In this document: piece after piece, positions 43,103 through 52,700 of the stretch
Layout: each line of letters opens with the position of its first letter
How positions within the stretch are numbered: the stretch's first letter is position 1
Assembly: GCF_934630535.1 (NCBI RefSeq)
Contig: NZ_CAKTVU010000009.1
Span: 1 to 64,000 of the forward strand
Direction of reading: 5' to 3'
DNA length: 64,000 nt
From: an uncultured Senegalimassilia sp.
GTDB taxonomy: Bacteria > Actinomycetota > Coriobacteriia > Coriobacteriales > Eggerthellaceae
The notes under the pieces: generated by a model
Told to the model about the DNA's origin: nothing
The model's database searches: none
The model's input: the letters and a program-made list of their open reading frames with translations, nothing else
Program-made: the position numbers and the translations under genes

Positions 43103-44746
43103 CTACTTTTGAGCCAACGCACGGCCGGTCACGTAGCCGGCGGTCACGCAACGGCCCAGCGACAGCCCGTAGATATCCAACGGGTAATCAACGCCGCCAT
43201 AGAAGTTGCCGGCGCAGTTGCCGATGACGTACAGGCCCTCGATCGGCTCGCCCTCGGCCGTGAGCGCCTGGTTTTCGCAGTTGACCTCGAGACCTGCGCA
43301 AATGGTGGAGCAGCGCATGCGACGATGGATGCCGTAGAACGGCGCCTGCTTGACGGGGATCAGATACTTCGGATCCTTGCCGAACTCGGTGTCGGCGCCC
43401 GCTTCGCACAAGGCGTTGTAGTCCTCGACCGTCTTCACGAACGTCGCCGGGTCCTGGCCGATCTTCACCGCCAGCTCCTCGAGCGTGTCGGCCTTGAACG
43501 TGCGCACCTGGTCGGCGAACACGCCCTTGCGTTCGACGTCCTCCTCGGGCATATACACGCGCAGGCCCTCGGGGTCCACCAGCTTGCCCTTCCAGTCGGC
43601 GGCGTCGGTCATGTAGTTCGCGTCGAAGATCTGGGAATACCAGCCGGGATGCTTGCCATCGGGCAGGTAATTGTTCAGCAGGCTCATCTCCACGGTCTCG
43701 TCGACGAAGCGCTTGCCGGTGTTGTCGGCCACCGCCAAAAACGGCATGTCGCACATGGAAGCCGGGCCGGCGTCGAAGTCGTGCAGCATCTTGGTATGGC
43801 CGATGTGCTCCATGGCCGCGCCAACCCACATGCCCATCTTGTGGCCGTCGCCGGTCTGGTTGTTCTGCTTGCGCTCGAAGTTGTGCAAGTCGGGGATGTA
43901 GTAGTCCACCATCTCGTTGTCATTGGAATAGTCACCCGTCGCGATGATCACGCCATTCTTGGCGTTGACCTGCACATATTCGCCATCTTCGCGCTGAGCG
44001 ATCGCACCGGTGACCGCACCGGACTTGTCGGTGACCAGCTGGCGCGCCGGCGTGGAATAGCGGATATCCACGCCTTTTGCTGCCGCCACCTTCGCCAGCG
44101 ACTGCATGGCATCGCCGGTGGTGAAGGGCTTGGGGCCGAAGAATGCCGTGACATAGTCAAGCTTGAAACCGTTGATGTTGAGCGTGGCGGTTTGCTGGCG
44201 ATTGGCGTCATCGGACACGGGGCCGTCGACGGACTTGATGCGGTCGATGCACCAGTGCAGCGCCTCGCCGGAATTGTAGGCCCAGTTGCTGACCAGCTCG
44301 CGATGCGAACGGTGCTGGTTCGCCTTCACCACCAGCGAGATCAAGTGCTCGATGCCCGCCGGGTCGCACTTGTCAAGGTTCAGGCCCGCCGCGGAATTGC
44401 CGTGCGACATGGCGGTACGCTCCTTCTGCAGCAGCACCACCTTCGCACCGCTTTCCGCCGCGGACAGCGCCGCCGGGGTACCTGCCGCACCGGCGCCGAT
44501 GACCAGCACGTCGCAATCGACGGTTTCGGAAACCTTCGTGATCGGCTCGGGCGCCTGCATGAACGACGGCAGCCCGCTGGCGGTGGTGAAGCCGTTGCCC
44601 GCAACGCCGACAGCGCCATCGGCATAAGGCGTGTACTCTTGATAGCCGCACGCGGAAAGCGCGCCGGCGCTCAGCGCACCCAGCGCGGAAATGCCGCCAA
44701 GCTTCAGGAAATTACGGCGCGACGTGGCCCTTCCCTTTGCTTCCAT
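43103..44746 (-). CDS. Tat-lipoprotein FAD-dependent fumarate-reductase-like flavoprotein (second copy)
   Basis: 547 residues. Tat signal TSRRNFLKLGGISALGALSA with lipobox LSAC. FAD site VLVIGAGAAGTPAALSAAES, then GVIIATGDYSNDNEMVDYYI, GDGHKMGMWVGAAMEHIGHT and a C-terminal GLYVIGNCAGNFYGGVDYPL. After GKRFVDE the sequence is TVEMSLLNN, again without the TTRD arginine motif of FccA. It therefore reduces some other unsaturated small molecule at the outer face of the membrane. GGAGAGGAG lies before ATG 44746. First gene of a two-gene unit with the cytochrome; an R4 repeat lies upstream. Confidence 0.88.
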   Translation of the reverse strand: MEAKGRATSRRNFLKLGGISALGALSAGALSACGYQEYTPYADGAVGVAGNGFTTASGLPSFMQAPEPITKVSETVDCDVLVIGAGAAGTPAALSAAESGAKVVLLQKERTAMSHGNSAAGLNLDKCDPAGIEHLISLVVKANQHRSHRELVSNWAYNSGEALHWCIDRIKSVDGPVSDDANRQQTATLNINGFKLDYVTAFFGPKPFTTGDAMQSLAKVAAAKGVDIRYSTPARQLVTDKSGAVTGAIAQREDGEYVQVNAKNGVIIATGDYSNDNEMVDYYIPDLHNFERKQNNQTGDGHKMGMWVGAAMEHIGHTKMLHDFDAGPASMCDMPFLAVADNTGKRFVDETVEMSLLNNYLPDGKHPGWYSQIFDANYMTDAADWKGKLVDPEGLRVYMPEEDVERKGVFADQVRTFKADTLEELAVKIGQDPATFVKTVEDYNALCEAGADTEFGKDPKYLIPVKQAPFYGIHRRMRCSTICAGLEVNCENQALTAEGEPIEGLYVIGNCAGNFYGGVDYPLDIYGLSLGRCVTAGYVTGRALAQK

Positions 44747-44956
44747 AGTTTCTCCTCTCCAAAGAACCTTCCTCAGCCCCGCGCGCGTGCTGGAGTTTCG
44801 TCATCCCGAAAAGCCGCTCGCAAAGCCAAAAAGCACTCTACGGGCGCCCGGCGTACCCCGCTAGGCTGTACTTGTTTTTGTACTTGGATGCGTGCAAAGC
44901 AAGCAGGCGCAACCCTTACAGCAGGGCCCGCCCCCTTCTTTTGCCCTCCGCGATCG

Positions 44957-45095
44957 AAAACTCGATACGTTTGTGTTTTGCTGGCTATCGGGTTTCTATC
45001 GTTATTCTGCACATGCTTTTGACCTGGGGAAACGCTAAAGCCATCCACTACGCTACTTGGCCTTAGCGAGTTAAAACACAAACGTATCGAGTTTT
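44957..45095 (-). repeat. Covarying-hairpin element, family R4, copy 6
   Basis: 139 bp, inverted like copy 3. Arms AAAACTCGATACGTTTGTGT (from 44957) and ACACAAACGTATCGAGTTTT (to 45095) are perfect complements. Interior TTTTGACCTGGGGAAACGCT at 45017-45036; GCTACTTGG on the right is the complement of the GTAGC box. Confidence 0.85.
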
Positions 45096-45266
45096 AGGCG
45101 GCAGCACGCATTTGCGGCGCAATTCGACCACCTGATCGCAATACGAGCTCGGGGAAGTTTCTGCGCTTTGCGCGTCCTACGCGCTTCGGCTCGCGCGCTT
45201 CGGCTATGCTGCTTGCAACGTTTCACGCGCAGCGGCAAAACCGCCGGGGCGTCGAGAGGGGGAAGC

Positions 45267-45500
45267 ATGTCGCAGCTGTCTTTGTATTTGGACGATGAGA
45301 CCATGGCCGCCTTGCGCGACATGGCGCAAGCAGGCGGAAAATCGCTTTCGAAATGCGCTGCCGAGCTGATCCGCAACGCTGCGGTGAGCGAGTGGCCGCC
45401 AGGCTTCGAGCGCCTGTTCGGCAGCATCGACGACGACACGTTCCAGACGCCTGTGCGCATCGTGAGCAAGCTGGATGCGGAAGCGGGGCACGTGCGATGA
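45267..45500 (+). CDS. VapB-like antitoxin with a ribbon-helix-helix start
   Basis: 77 residues, MSQLSLYLDDETMAALRDMA at the N-terminus, a typical ribbon-helix-helix strand and helix, followed by SLSKCAAELIRNA and a toxin-binding C-terminal extension. GAGGGGGA precedes the ATG at 45267; upstream in-frame codons lack a site. It overlaps the PIN-domain toxin gene by four bases (ATGA), the usual order of type II toxin-antitoxin pairs, and would repress its own promoter. Confidence 0.82.
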   Translation: MSQLSLYLDDETMAALRDMAQAGGKSLSKCAAELIRNAAVSEWPPGFERLFGSIDDDTFQTPVRIVSKLDAEAGHVR

Positions 45501-45922
45501 TCTATTTGGATACCAGCACCTGCGTTGGCTTGCTGCGCGGCGATATATCCGTTTCACCTGCGACGATGCGCTCCATAGCTCCGACTGGGTTCGGCATTCC
45601 CGTGGTCGTGGAGTCCGAACTTTTAATCGCCGCCGCGCAAAGCCGCGATGCCGAGCGCAACACGCGAATCGTGCGCCAGTTCCTGCTGCCCTTCGAAAAG
45701 GTGCCGTACGATTCCAGCTGCTGCAACCTACATTGCCGCATCCGCCTGCATCTGGAATCGGCAGGCGCGCCGACGGGCACGAACATCATCGTCATCGCCG
45801 CCATGGCCATGCGCCACGACGCCACCCTGCTCACGCGCTCGCCCGACCTGTATCGCCGCATCCCCGGCCTGAAGATGGTCGAATGCGGAAACGACCTCGG
45901 GGAATCACTCAGGCTGTGCTAG
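45497..45922 (+). CDS. VapC-like PIN-domain toxin
   Basis: 141 residues. PIN nuclease core: D5 in MIYLDTSTCVGLL, the glutamate in PVVVESELLIAA, a NIIVIAAMAMRHDATLLTRS helix-strand and D in SPDLYRRIPGL. In most VapC proteins the third acidic residue is the aspartate of a ND(L/I)xIAA motif; here that position is isoleucine (TNIIVIAA), so catalysis may be weakened or the metal site altered. The gene overlaps the antitoxin gene and is followed by a strong hairpin. VapC toxins cleave tRNA or rRNA. Confidence 0.82.
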   Translation: MIYLDTSTCVGLLRGDISVSPATMRSIAPTGFGIPVVVESELLIAAAQSRDAERNTRIVRQFLLPFEKVPYDSSCCNLHCRIRLHLESAGAPTGTNIIVIAAMAMRHDATLLTRSPDLYRRIPGLKMVECGNDLGESLRLC

Positions 45923-45963
45923 GGGTTGGGGCGCCGCAACCCGACCTCCCGCCACGAACGCGA

Positions 45964-45997
45964 AGAAGGCGATGCGGGTCGTTCCGCATCGCCTTCT
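45964..45997 (+). terminator. Terminator of the vapBC-like operon
   Basis: Perfect 14-bp stem AGAAGGCGATGCGG / CCGCATCGCCTTCT with a 6-base loop, then TGTCG. Confidence 0.75.
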
Positions 45998-46110
45998 TGT
46001 CGAAAACTTGCTGCGTGCTTGCGCGTCAAAGGTTGCGCTCCTTAACGCGCCTGCTTGGCCCGTGCGCCAATTAACGCTGACGCGCATCCGCTTGATCCAT
46101 GCGCAAACTG

Positions 46111-46293
46111 CTAATCAACCTCGAATTGTCCCAAGTCAATCCCAAGATCTTCCGCTTTCTCACAGAGCTCGTAGCCGTCCATGTCCTCGATGTCCGCGAC
46201 ATCGAGCAACGCCGCGGGAAACCCGGAAAACGCTGCCGTGCCGCAATAGTCCTCCAGGTAATCGCGCAGCTCATCCGTATCGATTTTCGCCAT
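46111..46293 (-). CDS. Small acidic protein of unknown function
   Basis: 60 residues, strongly acidic, mostly helical (AKIDTDELRDYLEDYCGTAA, then DMDGYELCEKAEDLGIDLGQ). GGAGGGG is 6 bases before the ATG at 46293, which fixes the start. No family recognised. It stands between the toxin-antitoxin pair and the SNF2 operon, on the strand of the latter, but 285 bases downstream of it. Confidence 0.6.
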   Translation of the reverse strand: MAKIDTDELRDYLEDYCGTAAFSGFPAALLDVADIEDMDGYELCEKAEDLGIDLGQFEVD

Positions 46294-46509
46294 GCTCATC
46301 CCCTCCAATTTCTTGATAACGCCACCAGAACCCATTCAACCCCGGCCAAATTCCACCCGACAGCAATCGGCCCTTCGGCGTAACGAACTTCGCACAGGAA
46401 CGCGAAAGCTTCATACCCGAACGTTTAGCACCATGCCCCGAAGCAGTGCAACCAACCGCTTGGCGTTCCATCCTCGAAGCATCGCACAAGAACACAAAGG
46501 CGCCGCACC

Positions 46510-46541
46510 CGGACACTTGGTTCTACGTCCCCGAAGTGTCA
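46510..46541 (-). repeat. REP-like repeat, family R1, copy 3
   Basis: Minus-strand form GACACTTCGGGGACGTAGAA then CCAAGTGTCC; the outer arms GGACACTT / AAGTGTCC pair perfectly. It lies just downstream of the SNF2 gene. Confidence 0.7.
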
Positions 46542-46577
46542 CCCGAAGTGGTCACGGCTCCGTCCCCTCCCGCAGCG

Positions 46578-48491
46578 TCACTCCACGGCATCTGCGGGCG
46601 CATCGAAGAGGCCCTCGAATACACAGCGTAGGTCGGACTCGTCGGTAAAGCCTGCTTCCAGAACGCCCTGGTCGATCGCTTGCAGCATGCGCTGCTCCTT
46701 TTCCCGTAGGCGGTTGTAGATGTTCTCGTCGAGCGACCAGCTCTGGCTTCCCAGGTCGAACACCAGGCGCATGAAACGATACTGCGTGTACTGCCCCTCG
46801 GGCAAACCCAGGCGATGGATGCGGTCTTTCGACTGCAGCAAATGCACCAGGTTGTAGCTGTACTCCAGGTACACGGCGTCGTGGCACACCGAATGCAGCG
46901 ACACGGATTCGGCGAGCGTCTGCGGGTTGGTCACCAGCACGCGCGTGCGTCCCTGCTTGAACGAATCAATCACCTGCCCGCGGCGCTGCTGGTCGGTCGA
47001 CCCGCACACCACTTCCGCGGCAAAACCGCGGCGATTGAGCTCCGCCGCCATATCGAACATGCTTTTGCGGAAGAAGCACCACACCACCACGCTTTTGCCC
47101 TGGCGGGCAAGCCGCTCCACCTCGTCGGCGCACGCGGCGAATTTGCTCCCGGGCATCGCCTGCTCGATCAGCCGCAGCACATGCGGGCTCGAAAGCTCCT
47201 CGATCGCGGCGGCGGAATCGCTTACGGCTACCTCGGAGTCGAACAACCCCATGGACTCGCCACCCTCAAGCCCGGAGCGCAAAAGAGCAGGGTTGCTTTC
47301 CAACTGCAGCACGCGCACGATAAGCGCAAGCGGATTGCGGCGATACACCGTTTTGAGAACCCGCAAAAGCTCGTTTTCGGCATCGGAAGCCGCAACTTCG
47401 CAGATGATGTCGGGCGACGCGTCGGGAACCCGCAGGCTCTTCTTGTTCGTACGGCAGAAAAACGGCTGCAACCTGGCGTTGATGAGCGGCGCTTCGTTGT
47501 CATCCACGCCATCCAGATACTCGGGCGTGTACCCGAAGTACGAATCGTATTCCTGCGGATACAGCAGATGAAGCAGGTTGTATATATCGCGAAACGAATT
47601 GGGGATGGGCGTTCCCGTAAGCGCCACCACGTAGCGGGCCCGCGCCGCGGCGGCAAGGGCGGCCGACGCACGCACGCCATCCACCTGCTTCACCTTGTGC
47701 ACCTCGTCGAACACGAGCATGGCCGAATCCGCCGCCAAGGCATCCACCTGTTCGGTAACGCCGGCGAGCATCTCGTAATTCAGCAGGATAAGGTCGTAGC
47801 GCGAAGCGTTCAGGCTCAGCTCGCGGCGGCGCGCGTCCGCCCCCTTGCCGGACCACTGCGGGTCGTGGAAGTTCAAAACACGCGGCGCGGGAGAGCCGAA
47901 GCAGGACACCCATTCGTCGACCCATGAGCCGAACGAGCTCATGGGGCCGACCACGATCAAGCGATCGACCTTGCCAACGAAGCGCAGATACCCGAACGCC
48001 CCCAAAGTCGAAGCGGTTTTGCCCGAACCTGGAACGCTGAAGTTCGCCGATTTGCCCATGGAGCACATGAAGAACGCGTCCCACATCTGACGGTCCCGCA
48101 GCGGGCGGGCCATCATGGCGTCAACCGCGCGCGCGAACTCGGCGAACTCGCCATCTACCTGCGAAGAGCGCGCCTTAATGGCGTTGCCGGCGGCCGCCTT
48201 CTGGATGATGCCCGCATTCCGCTGCTGCTCGGCATCGGAAAGCGATCCGTCGAGCTCGATCTCAAGCTCGGGATTGCGCGCGGCGACATCGCCGAGTTTT
48301 GCGAGCACGGCATCGATATCCAACCGCGTAAGATCCGGCGGGAACAGGATGATCTGCCCCACCGGATCCAAGGCGCGGCGTTTGACCGCAGCAAGCCGCA
48401 CCTTCCACAACGATGATCGCACGAAGGCGTCCATATCCTGCCCTACCACCTCGATGGCAAGGCCGTCGCAATATCCGACCCTAAGCTTCAT
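46578..48491 (-). CDS. SNF2-family DNA-dependent ATPase
   Basis: 637 residues. After a ~135-residue N-terminal domain come the two RecA-like halves: Walker A in SVPGSGKTASTLGAF, Ia VVGPMSSFGSWVDEW, Walker B LVFDEVHKVK (DEVH), III VALTGTPIPN; then VVVWCFFRKSMFDMAAELNR, VTNPQTLAESVSLH and motif VI QSKDRIHRLG. SNF2 enzymes translocate on duplex DNA and displace proteins; RapA, a bacterial member, acts on RNA polymerase. Its ATG overlaps the end of the ParB-like gene by 11 bases, so it is the last gene of a tightly coupled operon. No nuclease domain is fused to it. Confidence 0.9.
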   Translation of the reverse strand: MKLRVGYCDGLAIEVVGQDMDAFVRSSLWKVRLAAVKRRALDPVGQIILFPPDLTRLDIDAVLAKLGDVAARNPELEIELDGSLSDAEQQRNAGIIQKAAAGNAIKARSSQVDGEFAEFARAVDAMMARPLRDRQMWDAFFMCSMGKSANFSVPGSGKTASTLGAFGYLRFVGKVDRLIVVGPMSSFGSWVDEWVSCFGSPAPRVLNFHDPQWSGKGADARRRELSLNASRYDLILLNYEMLAGVTEQVDALAADSAMLVFDEVHKVKQVDGVRASAALAAAARARYVVALTGTPIPNSFRDIYNLLHLLYPQEYDSYFGYTPEYLDGVDDNEAPLINARLQPFFCRTNKKSLRVPDASPDIICEVAASDAENELLRVLKTVYRRNPLALIVRVLQLESNPALLRSGLEGGESMGLFDSEVAVSDSAAAIEELSSPHVLRLIEQAMPGSKFAACADEVERLARQGKSVVVWCFFRKSMFDMAAELNRRGFAAEVVCGSTDQQRRGQVIDSFKQGRTRVLVTNPQTLAESVSLHSVCHDAVYLEYSYNLVHLLQSKDRIHRLGLPEGQYTQYRFMRLVFDLGSQSWSLDENIYNRLREKEQRMLQAIDQGVLEAGFTDESDLRCVFEGLFDAPADAVE

Positions 48492-49719
48492 CGCCCTGCC
48501 CGCAAGCCTCTTCTATGGCGCGGCGCACGCCCTCGACGGCGTCGATGACCGCATCAAGGCCCTGCAGCGCGCGCATCCGCTCATCCTCGGGCAAGCGGCC
48601 GAACAGCGTGCCGTCGATACTCTCCAGGATATGCGCGGCGTTCAGGATGTTCTCGGCCGGCGCCGCAAGCAGCTTGCTGGCCTTGGCTTGGGTGTCCGCC
48701 TTGTCCATCACGTCGTTGAACTGCTGCACCAGCTTCTCATCCCCGCGGATATGCTCGCGGATGCCGGCGGTGTCCACGACGGGCATCTCGGCCAGGCGGT
48801 CGTTGACCTCGGCCGCAAGATCGGTTTCCTTGCGGATGAAATCCGGTGCGGCGGGGGACTCCAAAACCGGCTTGAAGCGGCGCACGAAACGCGTGATGTC
48901 GCCGCGCGGCTCCACCACCATGTTCGCGAAAATGCAGTTGCGAACCTCTTCGCGCTCGTCATCGCCGGAGCACTTCTTCAGCAAACGGGGGATCTCCATG
49001 ATAGGGCCGGAGATCTCCAGATCCCTTGCCAGGAAGAACTGCTCGGGGGCGTTGCAGAACTCGAGGAACTGCGCCATGAGGTTCGCCTGCTCTACCAGCG
49101 AGTTCACCTCACGCACCGTCATGTTGGCGCTTTTCGCATACTCCTCGGTGGTGAGCAGGCGGTTCTTCAGGATATCGTTGTAGATGCCCACCAGACGGTC
49201 GATGGGGTTGTAATCGACCTTGCCCTCCTGCCCGAACTGGATGGCAAGCTCGAGCTTCTTGATGCGTCGCCGATCCTGCGCCATTTCCTGAGGCAGGACC
49301 ATCGCATCGATCCAGTTGAACTTCTCGTCGTCCTGCGCAAGCTGGCGCAGGCACGTGAAGCGACGGTTGCCGTCGATGATAAGCCCGTCCTCAAGGACGA
49401 TCGCCGTGACTTCCTGCCCGAACAGCTTGATGTTGTTGCGCGTTTTCTTCAGGGCATCGGGGTTCGACTGCTCGATGAAGCCGCCGACGATATCGTTGAA
49501 GGCCTTGCGATCGGACGTGTCGGGCGCCTGCCCGTCGTGATCCTTCCGATACAAGCTCATCCACGTGGCGATTCGGTCGTTTTGAGCGTTGTAGTACAGC
49601 TGATCGAGCTTGATCCTGTACACGCGGTAGTTGTTGGAAACGCCATCGATGGTCAGCTTGCTGACGCGCCCCGTATCCTGAACGTACTTCGCGGCGACGC
49701 CTTCCTTCGTTAGAGCCAT
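48481..49719 (-). CDS. ParB/Srx-like protein of the SNF2 operon
   Basis: 412 residues. The N-terminal third has the ParB/sulfiredoxin-type core: TAIVLEDGLIIDGNRRFTCL with the GNRR/GxRR box that binds nucleotide in ParB relatives. The rest is helical, with a possible helix-turn-helix (LLTTEEYAKSANMTVREVNS) as in the DNA-binding part of ParB. Related proteins act as CTPase clamps or as DNase- or phosphotransferase-like modules in mobile elements. Its start overlaps the 1229-residue protein gene by 10 bases and its end overlaps the SNF2 gene by 11, so the three are made together. It is not next to parA or an origin and is unlikely to be a chromosome-partition protein. Confidence 0.82.
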   Translation of the reverse strand: MALTKEGVAAKYVQDTGRVSKLTIDGVSNNYRVYRIKLDQLYYNAQNDRIATWMSLYRKDHDGQAPDTSDRKAFNDIVGGFIEQSNPDALKKTRNNIKLFGQEVTAIVLEDGLIIDGNRRFTCLRQLAQDDEKFNWIDAMVLPQEMAQDRRRIKKLELAIQFGQEGKVDYNPIDRLVGIYNDILKNRLLTTEEYAKSANMTVREVNSLVEQANLMAQFLEFCNAPEQFFLARDLEISGPIMEIPRLLKKCSGDDEREEVRNCIFANMVVEPRGDITRFVRRFKPVLESPAAPDFIRKETDLAAEVNDRLAEMPVVDTAGIREHIRGDEKLVQQFNDVMDKADTQAKASKLLAAPAENILNAAHILESIDGTLFGRLPEDERMRALQGLDAVIDAVEGVRRAIEEACGQGDEA

Positions 49720-52700
49720 TCCTGCACCTTCCTTCCGTAAGCTTCATAAGAAGCGAATACCATATCCAGATCGCCGTTGTAGTAGCAGCATCCGTCGGCA
49801 TCGGCGCTCTTCGCCAACGCGCGCAGCCGACTTGCGCCGACGTCGATCCCGTAACGCTCCTTCAGGTAGCCGACAAGGTCCTCCACCTCGAACGCGTCCT
49901 GTTCCTTCAGCACGTATTCCAAGAACATCACGCCCGTGAACGAGCCGGGTTTGCGGCAGAATATCTGCGAATCCCCCAGGCTCGTCTTTTTCAGGGAGCT
50001 GTTGACGTACCCCTCGGCAAGAACGTATTCGAAGAACTCCTTGCCAAGGTCTAGCTCGTCCTGAATCGCGTCCAACTGATGCTTGAAGCCGGCATCGCGC
50101 AGCGTCTTCACCGTGAACGGCTGCTCGTAGGGCATGAACGCGATGGCCCTGTTCACGAAGTCGCGCATCATCCATGGCCTGATAGGCGTTTCCAGCTTCG
50201 CGAACGGCTTCGTGGACAGATACTGCTTGTCGGAGATCCTCACGATGTCGAACGCGCGCTTGCGCGCCTCCATCTCCAAACGGAACTTCGGATGCCTGAA
50301 CACCTCGCACCCGAAGCCCGGGTCGTCCTCGCTGAAGCGATCGCGCGATTCAATCAACTCACGGAAATAAGCACGCTCGTCGACCCCGTCCTTGAACAGC
50401 AGCTCCTCGGAGCGATACCATCCCAGGCGATCAAGGGTGCTCTTGTCGCCGACCTTCACGTTGCTTTGAGGGAACCGCACCTCGAACCTGCTTTTCACCA
50501 GCGCAAACGAGCAGCATTCCCCCGCATCGGCAAGCTCTTCCGCCAAAAACCGCATCTGCTCGTCACCGGCACGTTCCTCGTCGATAAGGTACTGCGCACC
50601 GCGCCTACATTCCTCGAAGGGCTTGAGGAAGCTATCAAGGAACACCTGCTCGGGAACGCCGTACTCCCGCTCATATTCGCGCGCAAGCTCTTTGGCGTTT
50701 GCCGGCCCAAACTCGCGAATGATGCTCCTGACCTGGTGATTCCTGTTCGGATTACCGAATCGAACGAACGGGTATTCCGCCGCCTCGAACCCAGGGGCCT
50801 CCGACACGAAATGCGCGAGCGCGAAGAACAACTCGACTTCGTTGCGAAGATCAAGCGACAGGCAAGCCTCTTTCATGCGCTCGTCCTCGAACAGCACGCT
50901 GACGCCGCATTCAACATCGGCTCGAACCGACGAGGACAGCAGCTCGATCAACGGAGCGAAATCGTGCGCATCGGCATCGTAGTAGCGAAGCTTCTCCGAG
51001 CCGAACGTCTCGCCGTACTCGCTTTTGATGACGTTTGCCCTCTCGTACACGTACGAGGCGAACTGGCGCAGCGAGGGGAACTGCAGGCGCTCGGAATCCG
51101 CAAGCCCATGACGCTCGAGCAGCTGACGATACGCGGCCAGCAAGCCTTGCAACGAAACGGGCTCGTCGGCGGCCTCCGAACGCAGCAGGCGATCGACCAG
51201 CAGCCCGCGCTTCAGGGCGATCCGCTCGCCGCCGTCGATGATCTCCGAGTCGCTGGTCGCCTGATCATGCTTCCCGCGATCTTCGCCGTCATCGGCCTCC
51301 CCCGCCGGGTTGTACGGCAGTTTGCCCGACGTCGGGGCGCTGGATATCTCCTTCAGGAAACGGTACACCCGCTCGGGCTGGCCCGTTTCCGCCTCGAATT
51401 GCGCGGCGTCCATGTCGTAGGTTTCGAAGATCGAAAGATAGCGTTCCTCGGCGATGAACGGGCGAGCCGCCAAGGTCTTCGCGATCAGCTTGACGATGAT
51501 CGCCTTGTCGGGCACTCCGAAGCGCTCGGCGCACTCCTTGTTCTTCGCCCCGTTCAATCGCATGGTGACCAGCTCGCGTAGATTGTCGGGAAGCAGCCTC
51601 ACCCAGATATCGAGCCTGCATACCGAGAACTGAAGCATAATGGATTTCTCGCCCGACTGCAGCAGCTCGCACCCTCCCCTAGGAAGATAATCCGTGCGCG
51701 CCAATACCGCCGTTTTATCCCAGGCCCCTCCACGCGGAATGGTGACCAAGATATGCGATTGGCCTTCGCCCAGGTCGCCGATGGCGACGCGGGCGCGGCG
51801 CCACACGCTCTCGAGCAGGGCGTTGCCGGTTTCAGGCAGCTCGTCCACCTGCTCGAGCACCTGCCGTACCGCCTTTGCGTGATGAGTCATCATGCCGTTG
51901 CCGGCGGCGGTTTCGGCGAGCGCCGCTGCCGCCATGGGAGCCAGAAGCACATGCAGCTCCTCGCGGGACACGGGGTATTCCAGGCGCTCGATTTCGTTTT
52001 GCACGCTGCGCAAAACGGAGAGGGCCTCTTTGGAGTACTTGGAATCGAAGGAGGCCAGCGGGCTTTTTTCGCCGCCTTCGCGGCCCTGCTGATTGTGCAA
52101 GCGCTCGACTTGATTGAAAATCACGGCGGCGACCTGCGGAAATAGCTTGTACTGCTCCACCAAGCCCCGCTCTCCGACGCGCTCGACATCGCCTACGGTT
52201 AGCAAGTTCAACATGCGCAGCTTTCGAAGCGTGGGCGTCGGGACGCCCAATTGCTCGACGGGAAGGCTTGCCACCTGGACTTCGGGAGCCTGCGATATCG
52301 TCAGCCCATCGCGCCGGCAAACGGCGTCAACGTCGATGACACCGCCGTAAATGCCAAATGCGAACGACTTCGACCGCGACAGCTCCGTAAGCGTCTTGAG
52401 CTGCCGCGCGGACAGATGGTAGGAGGGCTCGATGGCGCACAGGCGCAGCGCATCGACGGCAGCGGACACGTACTCGGGCTTGACCTGCGAAGCAAGGTCC
52501 TCGTCGTCCAGCGCCGCGACAAGCTCGCGAACCGTGGTGATGCCGGCTTCCAGGAAACGCGCCTCGCACTTCTTCGGCAAGCGCAACATGGCGATGCGGT
52601 CATGCGCGAACACGCGGGGAACCGTGTCCGCCACAGGCGCCCCGGAATCGCCGTCAAGCGCTTTCCCCAGGTCATCGAGCGGTTTTGCGGGTGCGTCGGG

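Noticed and set aside
48481..49719. ParB-like protein as a chromosome or plasmid partition factor
   Set aside because: No parA or parS-like sites nearby, and it is locked by overlaps into an operon with an SNF2 ATPase.
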